From assembly GCF_000231445.1 (NCBI RefSeq), contig NZ_AGFR01000003.1:372001-436000 (forward strand): a stretch of 64,000 nt of DNA. Reading direction: 5' to 3'. Below the pieces are notes generated by a model. That model saw only the letters and a list, made by a program, of their open reading frames with translations, was not told the DNA's origin and ran no database searches. A program made the translations under genes and the position numbers. This stretch comes from Commensalibacter intestini A911. Lineage in GTDB: Bacteria; Pseudomonadota; Alphaproteobacteria; Acetobacterales; Acetobacteraceae. The first letter of the stretch is position 1. Every line of letters starts with the position of its first letter. This document shows, one piece after another, positions 45,628 to 54,560 of the stretch.

Positions 45628-47351
45628 TTCTTCCTGTATTTCAAACTGGGCACCAAATTGATTTTATTTATAAAGTAGAAAGCCACATAGTACAGTACGC
45701 TGCTGATTTAACACTTTTTTTGCAACCAGAGGAAGTTATTGAAAAAGTTAGCTATGAGAATAAAGATTCCTCTCTTTCTTTTAGTGATTTTGTCTATCAA
45801 AAAGCTAGTTTTATGATGGCAGTTAAAGGAGGGTGGGATAGTTGTAAATCTTCCATTTTATTTACAGTCGAAACAAATATAAAAAGAACTTATCAATTTA
45901 CAGTTTTAGTGACAGTTATAAGTAATACTAAAAATAAAATAGATATTGAAAAGCAACAAAGAAAAAGTCGTTTATGGGCTTTTGATCAGAATCCAGATAT
46001 TAGTGTTGCTCAACCTGATGGAAACACATGGATTGAAGGCGATATGATTTTAAATATTCATAATCGCTATTTATGGGAATATCGTCAGGTTGATAACCGT
46101 AAAATTTGGACTCCTTTATTTATTATGAATGGTGCGAATGAGCCTGTAAGCACGATATATAGTGATGCACAGAACCCAGGAGAGCGTTTGGTTTTAAGCC
46201 AAATCCACTCTGATCAAGGGAAAATCAAATCAAATGCCCAAGGTAGTTTATCGGTTAAAGGAGATATTACAACCGAGAATGTTTATACAAAAGCAATGGT
46301 AGCAGGCCATCCTTTAGGAGAAGGAATGTTATTTACTTCTCAAGGGATGATAGCAGGCCATAGCCTCTATGTGGGGTCTCCAGAAGTAAAACCTAAAAAT
46401 ATCTATATTGGCATGCCTGGGGTTGTTTCTTCCAAACTGATTTCTACGGATTATTTACAAATAGCCCCTTTGTCGATTAAGGAAATGCCTACTCAAGTAA
46501 CAAAGGGGACTTTGGTTTTATGTTTTGATTATGCAGGTTATACAGATTTAGTTTTACTATATGCGACGAAGGATCACCCACAGTCAATTACAGATTGGAA
46601 GCCTTTATTTTCATCTGTGATGGTGCCTGCTGAGAAAAAAAATATAACATCTACACCACCACGCCCAACATCAAGACCAAATTTGTATCCAGTTTCATTT
46701 AATCCTAATATTAGTGCAGGGAAACCTGTATCAGGTAATATTGTTGAAATGAGGCCCTCTACTAGTTCATCTGATACTGTAGAGACTTCTTCTATAGAAA
46801 ATTCCTCATCGATAGAAAAGAAACATTATGGAGTTGACACTTATACACGTTTATTGTTTGAAAGAGAGCAGATACCAGTCACAATAGATAAAAAAACACT
46901 ATGGAAAGCATTGCAGATTGATGAATCTGCTCAGAAAATTACTGGGGATGGACAGCAATATTGCTCAATCGAGGATAATTGCTGGAAGGCACCTATCAGT
47001 GGGTTATTGCATATTCAAGGATATTTTATTTTTATGGAAGAGCAAGTGAAGCCATCAGAGCCGATCTCTTATCATGCTGGTGACGTATTATTATTAAATA
47101 TTGCATGTAATCAAGAGCAAAAAGATGATATTTATCCTTTAACTCAATTAGAATTTCCGTTGGTCCCTTATATGAATGATGTGACGCATTGTATTTGTGC
47201 ACACCAACAACTTCCTTTTACGATGACCTATCCAGTTAAGAAAGATGATAAGATTACAATTTCACTTGCCTATATGCATCAACAGTCTGCATATGGACAA
47301 GCAAAAGATTTGTTAATAAAAAAAGCTGTTATTACATGGTTTATATCTTAA
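45621..47351 (+). CDS. Large hypothetical protein, possibly fibre- or C1q-like; start frame unclear
   Basis: Open frame of 576 codons from a TTG at 45621, which has no ribosome binding site; the real start may be ATG 45556 by way of a frame change in an A8 tract. I do not recognise a family. Residues about 200-330 contain turns like SLSVKGDITTENVYT and AGHPLGEGMLFTSQGM, reminiscent of tail-fibre or appendage repeats; a Ser/Thr-rich linker follows at about 375-410. The C-terminal 150 residues (from APISGLLHIQGYFIFMEE to KKAVITWF) look like a C1q/TNF-type beta-sandwich head. No signal peptide or phage neighbours are seen. This interpretation is speculative. Confidence 0.55.
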   Translation: MLILPVFQTGHQIDFIYKVESHIVQYAADLTLFLQPEEVIEKVSYENKDSSLSFSDFVYQKASFMMAVKGGWDSCKSSILFTVETNIKRTYQFTVLVTVISNTKNKIDIEKQQRKSRLWAFDQNPDISVAQPDGNTWIEGDMILNIHNRYLWEYRQVDNRKIWTPLFIMNGANEPVSTIYSDAQNPGERLVLSQIHSDQGKIKSNAQGSLSVKGDITTENVYTKAMVAGHPLGEGMLFTSQGMIAGHSLYVGSPEVKPKNIYIGMPGVVSSKLISTDYLQIAPLSIKEMPTQVTKGTLVLCFDYAGYTDLVLLYATKDHPQSITDWKPLFSSVMVPAEKKNITSTPPRPTSRPNLYPVSFNPNISAGKPVSGNIVEMRPSTSSSDTVETSSIENSSSIEKKHYGVDTYTRLLFEREQIPVTIDKKTLWKALQIDESAQKITGDGQQYCSIEDNCWKAPISGLLHIQGYFIFMEEQVKPSEPISYHAGDVLLLNIACNQEQKDDIYPLTQLEFPLVPYMNDVTHCICAHQQLPFTMTYPVKKDDKITISLAYMHQQSAYGQAKDLLIKKAVITWFIS

Positions 47352-47376
47352 TCATTTTCTCTATGATTATCGTATT

Positions 47377-48129
47377 TTACCCTTTAATATTTTCGGAGTA
47401 TGCTAAAAACGGAGAGGCTAAAACAACATCCATATTTCGTGTAAGATGTTCTAAAGTAATATCTATACCATATTCGTAATTGATTGCAGAAAGAGCCCCA
47501 TAAAATTGAATATTATAACAATCAATAGGAAATTGTTCGAGTAAGGCTTTAGCCCCTTTGGGGGTAACGGAGTAACATGGAAGACCAGCAAACATTTTAC
47601 ATGCAATAAGATCAGGGGTAATAGATTGAGATAAATATACTTTCTTATCTATTTTATCTCCATAAGCCCCGATTTGATTGATTGCAACGAATTCCGTTTT
47701 TCCTACTTGAATTAGGTATGATATTAAAGATGATGGTAGGCCTTTTGCATTTTGTAAACGGATAGGCCAATCAATATTGTATCCCCATGCAATGATATCA
47801 TGTTGATGATCACTGTTTGTAATTTTTTGACTTTCTTTTATAAAATCAGGATGAATGATAACATCATCTTCCATAATAGTGATGCCATGTTCGCTATCAG
47901 CAGCAATTTTCCATAATTCATAATGAGATTTTAAAATGCCTAAAGCGCGTGCTTTATAAAGGTTTTTTTCAGTGATTAGTCCATCCACGATTAATTGACG
48001 ACGTGCTAAACGGATGCCTTCATAAGCAGGAAAAACATTGATATGTTCCTTAAGAAATGCATTATTAATTTTAAAATTTTCTAAACGTTCTGTTTGACGT
48101 GGTAAATTGATAAGATAAATAGGTAGCAT
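47377..48129 (-). CDS. Glycosyltransferase family 25 (LPS core-type)
   Basis: Transferase of about 250 residues. The GT25 signatures are the start LPIYLINLPRQTERLENF, then GILKSHYELWKIAADS and the metal/nucleotide motif TIMEDDVIIHPDF. It probably adds galactose or another sugar to lipooligosaccharide or a surface glycan. I use the ATG at 48129, which follows GAGGA at good spacing; an ATG at 48150 adds seven residues. It is convergent with the large unknown gene, 25 bases apart. Confidence 0.88.
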   Translation of the reverse strand: MLPIYLINLPRQTERLENFKINNAFLKEHINVFPAYEGIRLARRQLIVDGLITEKNLYKARALGILKSHYELWKIAADSEHGITIMEDDVIIHPDFIKESQKITNSDHQHDIIAWGYNIDWPIRLQNAKGLPSSLISYLIQVGKTEFVAINQIGAYGDKIDKKVYLSQSITPDLIACKMFAGLPCYSVTPKGAKALLEQFPIDCYNIQFYGALSAINYEYGIDITLEHLTRNMDVVLASPFLAYSENIKG

Positions 48130-48241
48130 AAAATCCTCATCAGATCGCATCTATAAGGTTAACATTTATATAATGCTTTCTTCATAGCTTATTTATAAAC
48201 AAAAGTAAAAAATCTTTTTTATTGCAAACTGATATACAGGA

Positions 48242-48757
48242 TTACTTATTTTTATTTTCCTCGGCATTGTGTAATAAGCCAGCTGACCATACGCGGTATG
48301 ATAAATGAATATTTTTTGGAATATAAATAACAAGAGGTAGTTTACTATTATAATCTATAAAGGGCAGGTTAGTTTGAATAGCAATTGCTTTGTTTTCGAT
48401 TTTTTGGGGGATACAGGCCATTCGTGTAGAGGCAGGTTCATTGATTTTGCTAAGTACGTAATATTCATATCCCCATCCAGTGAGTGGTTTTGTGTCCATT
48501 TCCCCACTAATCATAACGCGATTACAATCGGTTTTTATTGTTTTTTCAGGAATTAATTCAACACGATAGAGTTCTTCATTTTGTAACATTGGAAGTTGAA
48601 TAACGACTTGTTTATAACCTTTTTCTGGTTTTGGCCAAATAGCCATAGGATCTTTTTTTTCAGCAGCCTGTCCTGTATGTGAATAAAGAGTAAAGGATAG
48701 GCATGTGAGTAATAATAGACAGTTTTTATAAACTGTAGATTTTTTGAAAAATATCAT
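48242..48757 (-). CDS. Exported ecotin-like protein
   Basis: Protein of 171 residues with a signal peptide ending near HTGQA. The mature part resembles ecotin, the periplasmic serine-protease inhibitor: AIWPKPEKGYKQVVIQLP at the N-terminus, KTDCNRVMISGEMDTKPLTG in two parts, then WGYEYYVLSKINEPASTRMAC (seen as GWGYEYYVL ... STRMACI), and YNSKLPLVIYIP with YRVWSAG. The two cysteines match the ecotin disulfide, and the P1 residue would be Met in the STRMAC loop, as in E. coli ecotin. It would block trypsin-, chymotrypsin- or elastase-like host proteases in the periplasm. It lies 112 bases upstream of the GT25 gene. Confidence 0.85.
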   Translation of the reverse strand: MIFFKKSTVYKNCLLLLTCLSFTLYSHTGQAAEKKDPMAIWPKPEKGYKQVVIQLPMLQNEELYRVELIPEKTIKTDCNRVMISGEMDTKPLTGWGYEYYVLSKINEPASTRMACIPQKIENKAIAIQTNLPFIDYNSKLPLVIYIPKNIHLSYRVWSAGLLHNAEENKNK

Positions 48758-48914
48758 TTTATTTCCTTGAAAATAAGAGTGTAAAGAAATAGTTTAGAGA
48801 AGAGCTAGAGCAAGGCTACATATAATTCGAAAGAGGTTATAAAAGGTAAATAAGTATCTAGTATAATAAAGGATAGTTATTTCCTTGGATTAAATCGTTA
48901 GATAGGGATAAGTG

Positions 48915-49565
48915 ATGAAACTTTATATTTATGAACATTGTCCTTTTTGTGTTGTCACGAAAATGATTTTTGTTTTAAAGAACTATCCGGTTGAAATTGC
49001 TTATCTTTTATATGACGATGTGCAAACACCAATGCAAATGGTCGGACGTAAATTATTACCTATTTTAGAGTATAAGCCAAATGTTTTTATGCCAGAAAGC
49101 ATAGATATTATTCGTTATATTGATCAAAATATCGGCCAGCCTAGAGTGATATTACCTGAGGTTGATTTTATTGAGGAATGGGTTAAAGGGGTGCAACGAT
49201 TTATTTATCGTTTGGCTTATCCGCGTTGGATTAGGGCACCTTTTCCAGAGTTCGCATCTGAAGAGTCTCAGAAATATTTTCACAAAACAAAGGATCCTTC
49301 TGGTCGAGGATTTATGTCAGATCTAGCTGACCCAGCGCTTTTACAAAGAGCTCAAAGGGTAATTGATAGTTTAGAAGATATTTTGTTAGATTATCCATTA
49401 ATTGACCATGATAGAGAGCTTTCTATCAGTGATTTTTCTTTATTTGCACAATTACATTCTTTATCGATTATTAAAGGCTTATATTATGGTCCTGTTGTTA
49501 ATCAATGGAGACAGCATGCGTCAGAGCTTTGCTTTATTCCATTAAGTGATGAATTCGCAAATTGA
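48915..49565 (+). CDS. grxB: Glutaredoxin 2
   Basis: GST-fold glutaredoxin of 216 residues that reduces glutathione mixed disulfides. The CPFC redox centre is at C9 and C12, within YIYEHCPFCV. The YKPNVFMPESIDIIRYID segment is the conserved cis-Pro/glutathione site. The C-terminal all-helical domain has YPLIDHDRELSISDFSLFAQL in two parts. I use ATG 48915; GTG at 48912 is directly in front. It ends before a strong palindromic terminator. Confidence 0.93.
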   Translation: MKLYIYEHCPFCVVTKMIFVLKNYPVEIAYLLYDDVQTPMQMVGRKLLPILEYKPNVFMPESIDIIRYIDQNIGQPRVILPEVDFIEEWVKGVQRFIYRLAYPRWIRAPFPEFASEESQKYFHKTKDPSGRGFMSDLADPALLQRAQRVIDSLEDILLDYPLIDHDRELSISDFSLFAQLHSLSIIKGLYYGPVVNQWRQHASELCFIPLSDEFAN

Positions 49566-49609
49566 TATTTTTAAATTAGTGATTTAAGTTTATAGTTTGT
49601 TACGTAGCT

Positions 49610-49640
49610 AAAAGAGGGGAAAATTCCCCTACTTTTAAAA
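49610..49640. terminator. Bidirectional terminator between grxB and a small gene
   Basis: AAAAG-AGGGGA pairs with TCCCCT-ACTTTT around a 4-base AAAT loop, with A/T runs on both sides. It sits between convergent genes and can act in both directions. Confidence 0.75.
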
Positions 49641-49645
49641 AATAA

Positions 49646-49873
49646 TTATATAAAATCTTTAGTTGCTTTTGGGAACATCTCTGAAATACTGCTGAGTTGA
49701 TGAAGTTTTTTTGCGACATTCAGTGCTGTAGAGGCGCGAGACGGTGTTGGTGACGTCGGGATAGTATCGGCGGCTCCAAGCTCATTAAAGTTATTATCAA
49801 TATTATGAATAAGAGCAACACGGTCTTGCGGATCAAGGTCTACAGCAAAAGCAGAAAAAAGTTGTTCAGTCAT
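49646..49873 (-). CDS. Small hypothetical protein
   Basis: Protein of about 75 residues starting MTEQLFSAFAVDLDPQDR; the frame is open to 49897 but that extension lacks support. No signal peptide or family is recognised. The sequence is acidic at first and has a Ser/Thr/Pro turn (TIPTSPTPSRAS) before a helical end. It precedes a terminator and lies downstream of cysG in the same direction (45 bases). Confidence 0.5.
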   Translation of the reverse strand: MTEQLFSAFAVDLDPQDRVALIHNIDNNFNELGAADTIPTSPTPSRASTALNVAKKLHQLSSISEMFPKATKDFI

Positions 49874-49918
49874 AACGATCCTATATATAAAATTCATCTC
49901 ACTTTTTGTAAAAAATGA

Positions 49919-51322
49919 TTATTCCTTGGAAAGAACTCGATGATTTACGACTTCTCCAATAATAACAAGTACAGGGCTTTTTAAACTCGCTTGTTTTACT
50001 AACTCGGATAAATTTTCTAAGGTGCCTGTAATAACTTTTTGTTCTGGTAAAGTGCCTTTTTCAATTGCAGCGGCAGGCCATGTTAAAGGGAGACCTCTGT
50101 TTACCAACTCTTGGCATAGTTGGTTAAGCGTACTAAGCCCCATATAAATGACTAATGTTTGTTGAGGATTTGCCATACTTTGCCAAGGTAAATCTAATTT
50201 ACCTTCATGTTGTGTATGCCCTGTAAGAATGAGACAAGATTGGGCGCAATCTCTGTGGGTTAAAGGAATACCACTATAGGTTGCACAACCATTAGCCGCC
50301 GATATTCCTGGGATTATTTTAAATGGGATACCAGCTTCTACTAATGCTTCTGCTTCTTCTCCCCCACGACCAAAGATAAATGGATCGCCACCTTTTAATC
50401 TTAAAACGCGCTTGCCGTTTCGAGCATGTTTAATAAGTAATTGATTAATTTCATTTTGAGGAAGCGTATGCTTCTTTTTTTGCTTACCCACATAAATTAA
50501 TAAAGCATCACGACGAATGCGTTTTAGACTATCACTTGAGAGGAGATGATCATATAAAATAACATCAGCGTTTTGCAGGCATTGTATAGCTTTAAGCGTG
50601 AGAAGGTCTGGATCACCAGGGCCTGCACCAACTAGCCATACTTCTCCTTGGGTGATATTATTTTGTTCTACTAGATCTTGCAGGTATTTGAATGCATTTT
50701 CCTCTTGATGTTGCTCAATGAAAGAAGTTCCTCGTCCATCTAAAAAACGTTCCCATAATCTTTGCCGTTGATCTGTAACAGGTAAGTGTTTTTTTATCCA
50801 ATGGCGATGTTTTCCCATAAAACGTGCAAGTTGGCCTGTCGTTTGATTGATAATGGGTTCTATTGTTTCACGGATGCGTCTACTAAGTACTGGGGCTGTA
50901 CCACCTGTTGAAATTGCGATTTGTACAGGATTTCTATCAATAATAGCTGGAGTAATAAAACTTGAGTGTAGAGGGTTATCTACGGCACATACAGGAATAT
51001 TACATTCCTGAGCCCATTGTGAGATTTGCGTATTATAATCATGATCATCTGTTGCCGCAAAAATAAGGCGAGCACCATGGATATGATTTTTAAATTGCTC
51101 TTGGTTTGTAATTTGGCCATAAAATTTTACTAGACCTTGTTGCTCTAAATCTTGAATGTCTTGACACAAATCTTGTGCAAAAATTTCTATTTGAGCATGT
51201 TTATCTAGTAATAAACGGATTTTTCTAGCTGCGATTTGTCCTCCGCCGACGATAATCAAGCGAGAGCCATCAATGCGTAGCGTGATAGGAAAATAAGAAA
51301 AAGAGGCAGAGGAGGCTTCCAT
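49919..51322 (-). CDS. cysG: Siroheme synthase CysG
   Basis: Multifunctional enzyme of 467 residues making siroheme from uroporphyrinogen III for sulfite/nitrite reductases. The N-terminal dehydrogenase/ferrochelatase domain starts with the NAD motif IIVGGGQIAARKI. The C-terminal SUMT methyltransferase domain starts at about 225 with VWLVGAGPGDPDLLTL, followed by GGDPFIFGRGGEEAEAL and GISAANG. Fused form and length match the family. It is a single gene; no cysteine biosynthesis gene is adjacent. Confidence 0.96.
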   Translation of the reverse strand: MEASSASFSYFPITLRIDGSRLIIVGGGQIAARKIRLLLDKHAQIEIFAQDLCQDIQDLEQQGLVKFYGQITNQEQFKNHIHGARLIFAATDDHDYNTQISQWAQECNIPVCAVDNPLHSSFITPAIIDRNPVQIAISTGGTAPVLSRRIRETIEPIINQTTGQLARFMGKHRHWIKKHLPVTDQRQRLWERFLDGRGTSFIEQHQEENAFKYLQDLVEQNNITQGEVWLVGAGPGDPDLLTLKAIQCLQNADVILYDHLLSSDSLKRIRRDALLIYVGKQKKKHTLPQNEINQLLIKHARNGKRVLRLKGGDPFIFGRGGEEAEALVEAGIPFKIIPGISAANGCATYSGIPLTHRDCAQSCLILTGHTQHEGKLDLPWQSMANPQQTLVIYMGLSTLNQLCQELVNRGLPLTWPAAAIEKGTLPEQKVITGTLENLSELVKQASLKSPVLVIIGEVVNHRVLSKE

Positions 51323-51798
51323 AATATGACTATATTACCTGATAAAAACGTAAAGAGAATAGGGCGATTAATTTTAAATGTTCATATCTTAAATTCCATT
51401 TGATTAAAAGAGAACTTGTTTTTTTGGTTATTTACAAAATATATTTCATTGATCATTTTTAATGATATCAAGATGTGTTTTGTATGATTTTATATATGAA
51501 ACTGTTATTTTTTTATAACGCTCAGCAAGTTTCTTTGTGGTTTTTGTTTTTTATGATACATCCCCCCTTGTGATGAGATAGGTTCTTTTGTAAAGTCAAC
51601 CCAGGTTTAGTCTAAAATACTAACGTTTAATAAGGTCAGGATATTCGCCAATGAGATCCTTTATGCAGGTTTGTTGTGTATTTATAAAAAGTGATGATAC
51701 GTGTATTGCCCTTATTTGCCAGCGCTTCTAAGAAAATAAAGAATTTATTTCATGATTTTTTTAGAAAAAACTCTTATTTTATATAAAAAGCTTTAAAT
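51323..51798. other. 476-base gap between cysG and pit, with a possible decayed reading frame
   Basis: No intact gene is seen in this stretch. On the minus strand, 51505-51606 reads as about 34 codons (TWVDFTKEPISSQGGMYHKK, then a short basic tail to a TAA), preceded by a stop; a further open segment in another frame ends KDLIGEYPDLIKR at about 51630-51700. Together they resemble protein-like debris with frame changes. No family is recognised. Promoters for the divergent cysG and pit genes must also lie here. Confidence 0.35.
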
Positions 51799-53355
51799 AT
51801 GACTCCACGTAATCGATCGCTGCTTAATACGGTTGCTTTCTTAGCTGTTTTGTTTGGCGTAATTATTTATACCATTATGCATGTGCGTGAGGATTTGATC
51901 GGCTCAACACATTCATCTGCTTTGGCCTTTGTATTGTTAGGCTTGGCGTTAATCATTGCATTGGGGTTTGAATTTGTAAATGGTTTTCACGATACAGCAA
52001 ACGCTGTGGCAACTGTCATTTATAGTAACTCCTTGCCGCCGACTTTTGCGGTGATTTGGTCAGGAATTTGGAATTTTATTGGCGTCTTACTATCTAGTGG
52101 TGCTGTTGCTTATACGATTATTTCTTTATTACCGATTGAACTTGTTTTAAAAGTAGGTAGTGAAGCAGGCTTTTCAATGATTTTTGCCCTGTTACTCGCT
52201 GCGGTTATTTGGAATTTGCTGACATGGTTTTTTGGTATTCCTAACTCTTCTTCTCATACATTAATTGGTTCGATCCTTGGGGTTGGCTTAATGAATCAGC
52301 TCCTTATGGGGGATGGGGTTTCTAGTGGTGTTGATTGGGGACAAGCATTACAGGTTTTTAAAGCGCTTATTTTTAGTCCACTGGCAGGGTTCGCGATTGC
52401 ATTTTTGGGTATGCAATTATTAAGATTTTTACTTCCTATCCCTACGCTTTATCAAGCACCTAAAGAAGGAAAAGCGCCTCCTTGGCCGATGCGTGTATTA
52501 TTGATTTTAACTTGTACAGGAGTTAGCTTTAGTCACGGTTCTAATGACGGACAAAAAGGAATGGGATTGATCATGTTAATTTTGATCGGAACCGTTCCTA
52601 CAGCTTATGCTTTAAATAGTGCAGTCTCTTCAAGGCAAGTAGAGAATTTTACCCATAAAGCAATGGTGGTTGATAATATTTTAGCTGAGTATGGTCCTGT
52701 GATGCCACTGTCTTTATCTGAAAGCCATGAGGTTCTTACTCATACCATTCAGAAAAATCATTTACTTCATGAAACAGTTCCTGCCATGCGGGCAATGTTA
52801 AGAATTATTAAAGAAGATGTTGGGAATAAGGCTACTTTTAAAGATATTCCTATTGAAAATCAGACAAATCTTAGAAATAATTTATATTTGTTAGATCAAA
52901 ACCTTGTTCACTTTACGCACTTACAAACGAATTTACCTAAAGATCAAGAAACGATTATTACTGATTTTGAAAATGATATTGTGAGTTCTATTCAATTTAT
53001 TCCTCCTTGGGTAAAAGTGGTTGTTGCGATTGCGTTAGGTCTTGGCACAATGGTTGGATGGAAACGTATTGTGGTAACGGTTGGTAAAAAAATTGGCAAA
53101 CAAGAAATGAGCTATGGGCAAGGTGCTGTAGCCGAGACTGTTGCGATGACGATGATTCAAATGGGAAATCAATTTCATATGCCTATTAGTACTACCCATG
53201 TTGTAACGTCTGCAATTGCTGGAACCTCAGTTGGGCGAGGAAACGGAATTCAATGGAGCACTGTTAGAAATATGGCAATGGCTTGGATCTTGACTTTACC
53301 AGTTTCTATTATGTTATCTGGTTGTCTTTTTTGGTTATTTTTAAAGGTCTTTTAA
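51799..53355 (+). CDS. pit: Low-affinity inorganic phosphate transporter (Pit family)
   Basis: Inner-membrane phosphate (metal-phosphate)/proton symporter of 518 residues with about ten helices. The two PHO-4 repeats carry the signatures GFEFVNGFHDTANAVATVIY near residues 55-75 and SHGSNDGQKGMGLI near 250, with further SSSHTLIG and STTHVVTSAIAG copies. A large soluble loop at about 285-405 separates the halves, as in PitA. It stands alone; a terminator follows. Confidence 0.95.
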   Translation: MTPRNRSLLNTVAFLAVLFGVIIYTIMHVREDLIGSTHSSALAFVLLGLALIIALGFEFVNGFHDTANAVATVIYSNSLPPTFAVIWSGIWNFIGVLLSSGAVAYTIISLLPIELVLKVGSEAGFSMIFALLLAAVIWNLLTWFFGIPNSSSHTLIGSILGVGLMNQLLMGDGVSSGVDWGQALQVFKALIFSPLAGFAIAFLGMQLLRFLLPIPTLYQAPKEGKAPPWPMRVLLILTCTGVSFSHGSNDGQKGMGLIMLILIGTVPTAYALNSAVSSRQVENFTHKAMVVDNILAEYGPVMPLSLSESHEVLTHTIQKNHLLHETVPAMRAMLRIIKEDVGNKATFKDIPIENQTNLRNNLYLLDQNLVHFTHLQTNLPKDQETIITDFENDIVSSIQFIPPWVKVVVAIALGLGTMVGWKRIVVTVGKKIGKQEMSYGQGAVAETVAMTMIQMGNQFHMPISTTHVVTSAIAGTSVGRGNGIQWSTVRNMAMAWILTLPVSIMLSGCLFWLFLKVF

Positions 53356-53388
53356 ATTAAGGTTTTTTATTGATAGTCGTTTTTAATG

Positions 53389-53425
53389 TAAAGCAGACCT
53401 GGTCACCAAGTTTGCTTTATTTTTA
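53389..53425 (+). terminator. Terminator after pit
   Basis: TAAAGCA and TGCTTTA form a stem enclosing a 17-base loop that has its own GACCTGGTC palindrome; a T-rich tail follows. It lies 34 bases after the stop. Confidence 0.65.
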
Positions 53426-53457
53426 TGATATTAAACTATTTAAAATATAAAATTACT

Positions 53458-54498
53458 TTATTGTTTAGATAAACGAAGATGTAGGTCTTCAATATATTTT
53501 TTCATAGTGATAAGTTTATTCTCTGTAGATGCATTTAGAAAATGTATTAATCCTAGTTTCTGGGTTCCACTTGGTATTGTGGTGCTTTCTTGAGGAATGC
53601 GATATAGACGGATCCAATTTGACATCATTTCAATTTCTACTTTTTGAAATTTAAACAAAATATAATTTGTGAAGCGTTGATCATAAAATTCATCTTTATA
53701 ACCTTGTTTCTTCATAAAACCATAGGCAGATTGAATAATCATTTCAAAAAATGGCAATGTCATTTTAACATTATTAAAGAACATCGCTCCAGATGAAAAG
53801 CCTCGATCGGTTGGTTGGAAAGGGATATGATCTTCCTGCATTAATCGCCAACCGTACCAATATCCTCCTGACTGTGGGGAGCCTTCTCCAAGAGGTCCTT
53901 CTTTGCAAGTATGTATAAAAGGGCTGTTAATATGTTGAATGAACAGCTCGTCTAATGGTGCATTGCAGATAATATCTGTATCTAAATATAGTAACGGTTG
54001 AGCTTGTTGTAATATGGACTGATTAATGTGATATCGTGCCATATACCAGTCAAATTTTTCTAGTACAGGTAGAGTAATAAGATGTAGTTTGTCTCCTAAC
54101 TCTAAAGGTGCAAGGATTGTTTCTAATATTTTTTTTGTATCTTCTGCGGTTAAAATTGCGATATCATATTGCCATTTGCCAAACTCAATCAGAGATTGAA
54201 TCGATGTATATACACATTCAAAAATTGCCTGTGAGCCAAACGCACAAAAATAAATAATTGGCTTGTATTTCTTGAAGACTACTACTTGCCATGAGTTATG
54301 GATAAGTTGGAATTCTTTGATCTCTTGAATGTTTGTAGATGGGCAAGCTTTTGTTACTTCTTGGTCGTTGAGGGTAATATTACCTAAATTCCATATACCA
54401 TCTTCACTTCGTTGAGGTTGAATAAGGGTGTTATTGCCCAAGGAAACCCATTGTGAAGAAAGAAGATAGTCAAACCATTCTTGTGTATTTTGCATCAT
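53458..54498 (-). CDS. GT8-like glycosyltransferase
   Basis: Nucleotide-sugar-dependent GT-A transferase of 346 residues. The metal-binding D-x-D is in LLYLDTDIICNAPLDE near residue 175, and a family-like block with DRGFSSGAMFFNN follows near 235; DQRFTNYILFKF is the third typical segment. It has no signal peptide or membrane helix. Acceptor and donor are unknown; cell-surface glycan synthesis is likely. It stands between pit and the M16 peptidase gene. Confidence 0.78.
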   Translation of the reverse strand: MMQNTQEWFDYLLSSQWVSLGNNTLIQPQRSEDGIWNLGNITLNDQEVTKACPSTNIQEIKEFQLIHNSWQVVVFKKYKPIIYFCAFGSQAIFECVYTSIQSLIEFGKWQYDIAILTAEDTKKILETILAPLELGDKLHLITLPVLEKFDWYMARYHINQSILQQAQPLLYLDTDIICNAPLDELFIQHINSPFIHTCKEGPLGEGSPQSGGYWYGWRLMQEDHIPFQPTDRGFSSGAMFFNNVKMTLPFFEMIIQSAYGFMKKQGYKDEFYDQRFTNYILFKFQKVEIEMMSNWIRLYRIPQESTTIPSGTQKLGLIHFLNASTENKLITMKKYIEDLHLRLSKQ

Positions 54499-54560
54499 AT
54501 ATACTCTATTGAAAGCGATCTAAAGAGCATCAAAAAATGATACTCTTTAGAATAGTAAAA

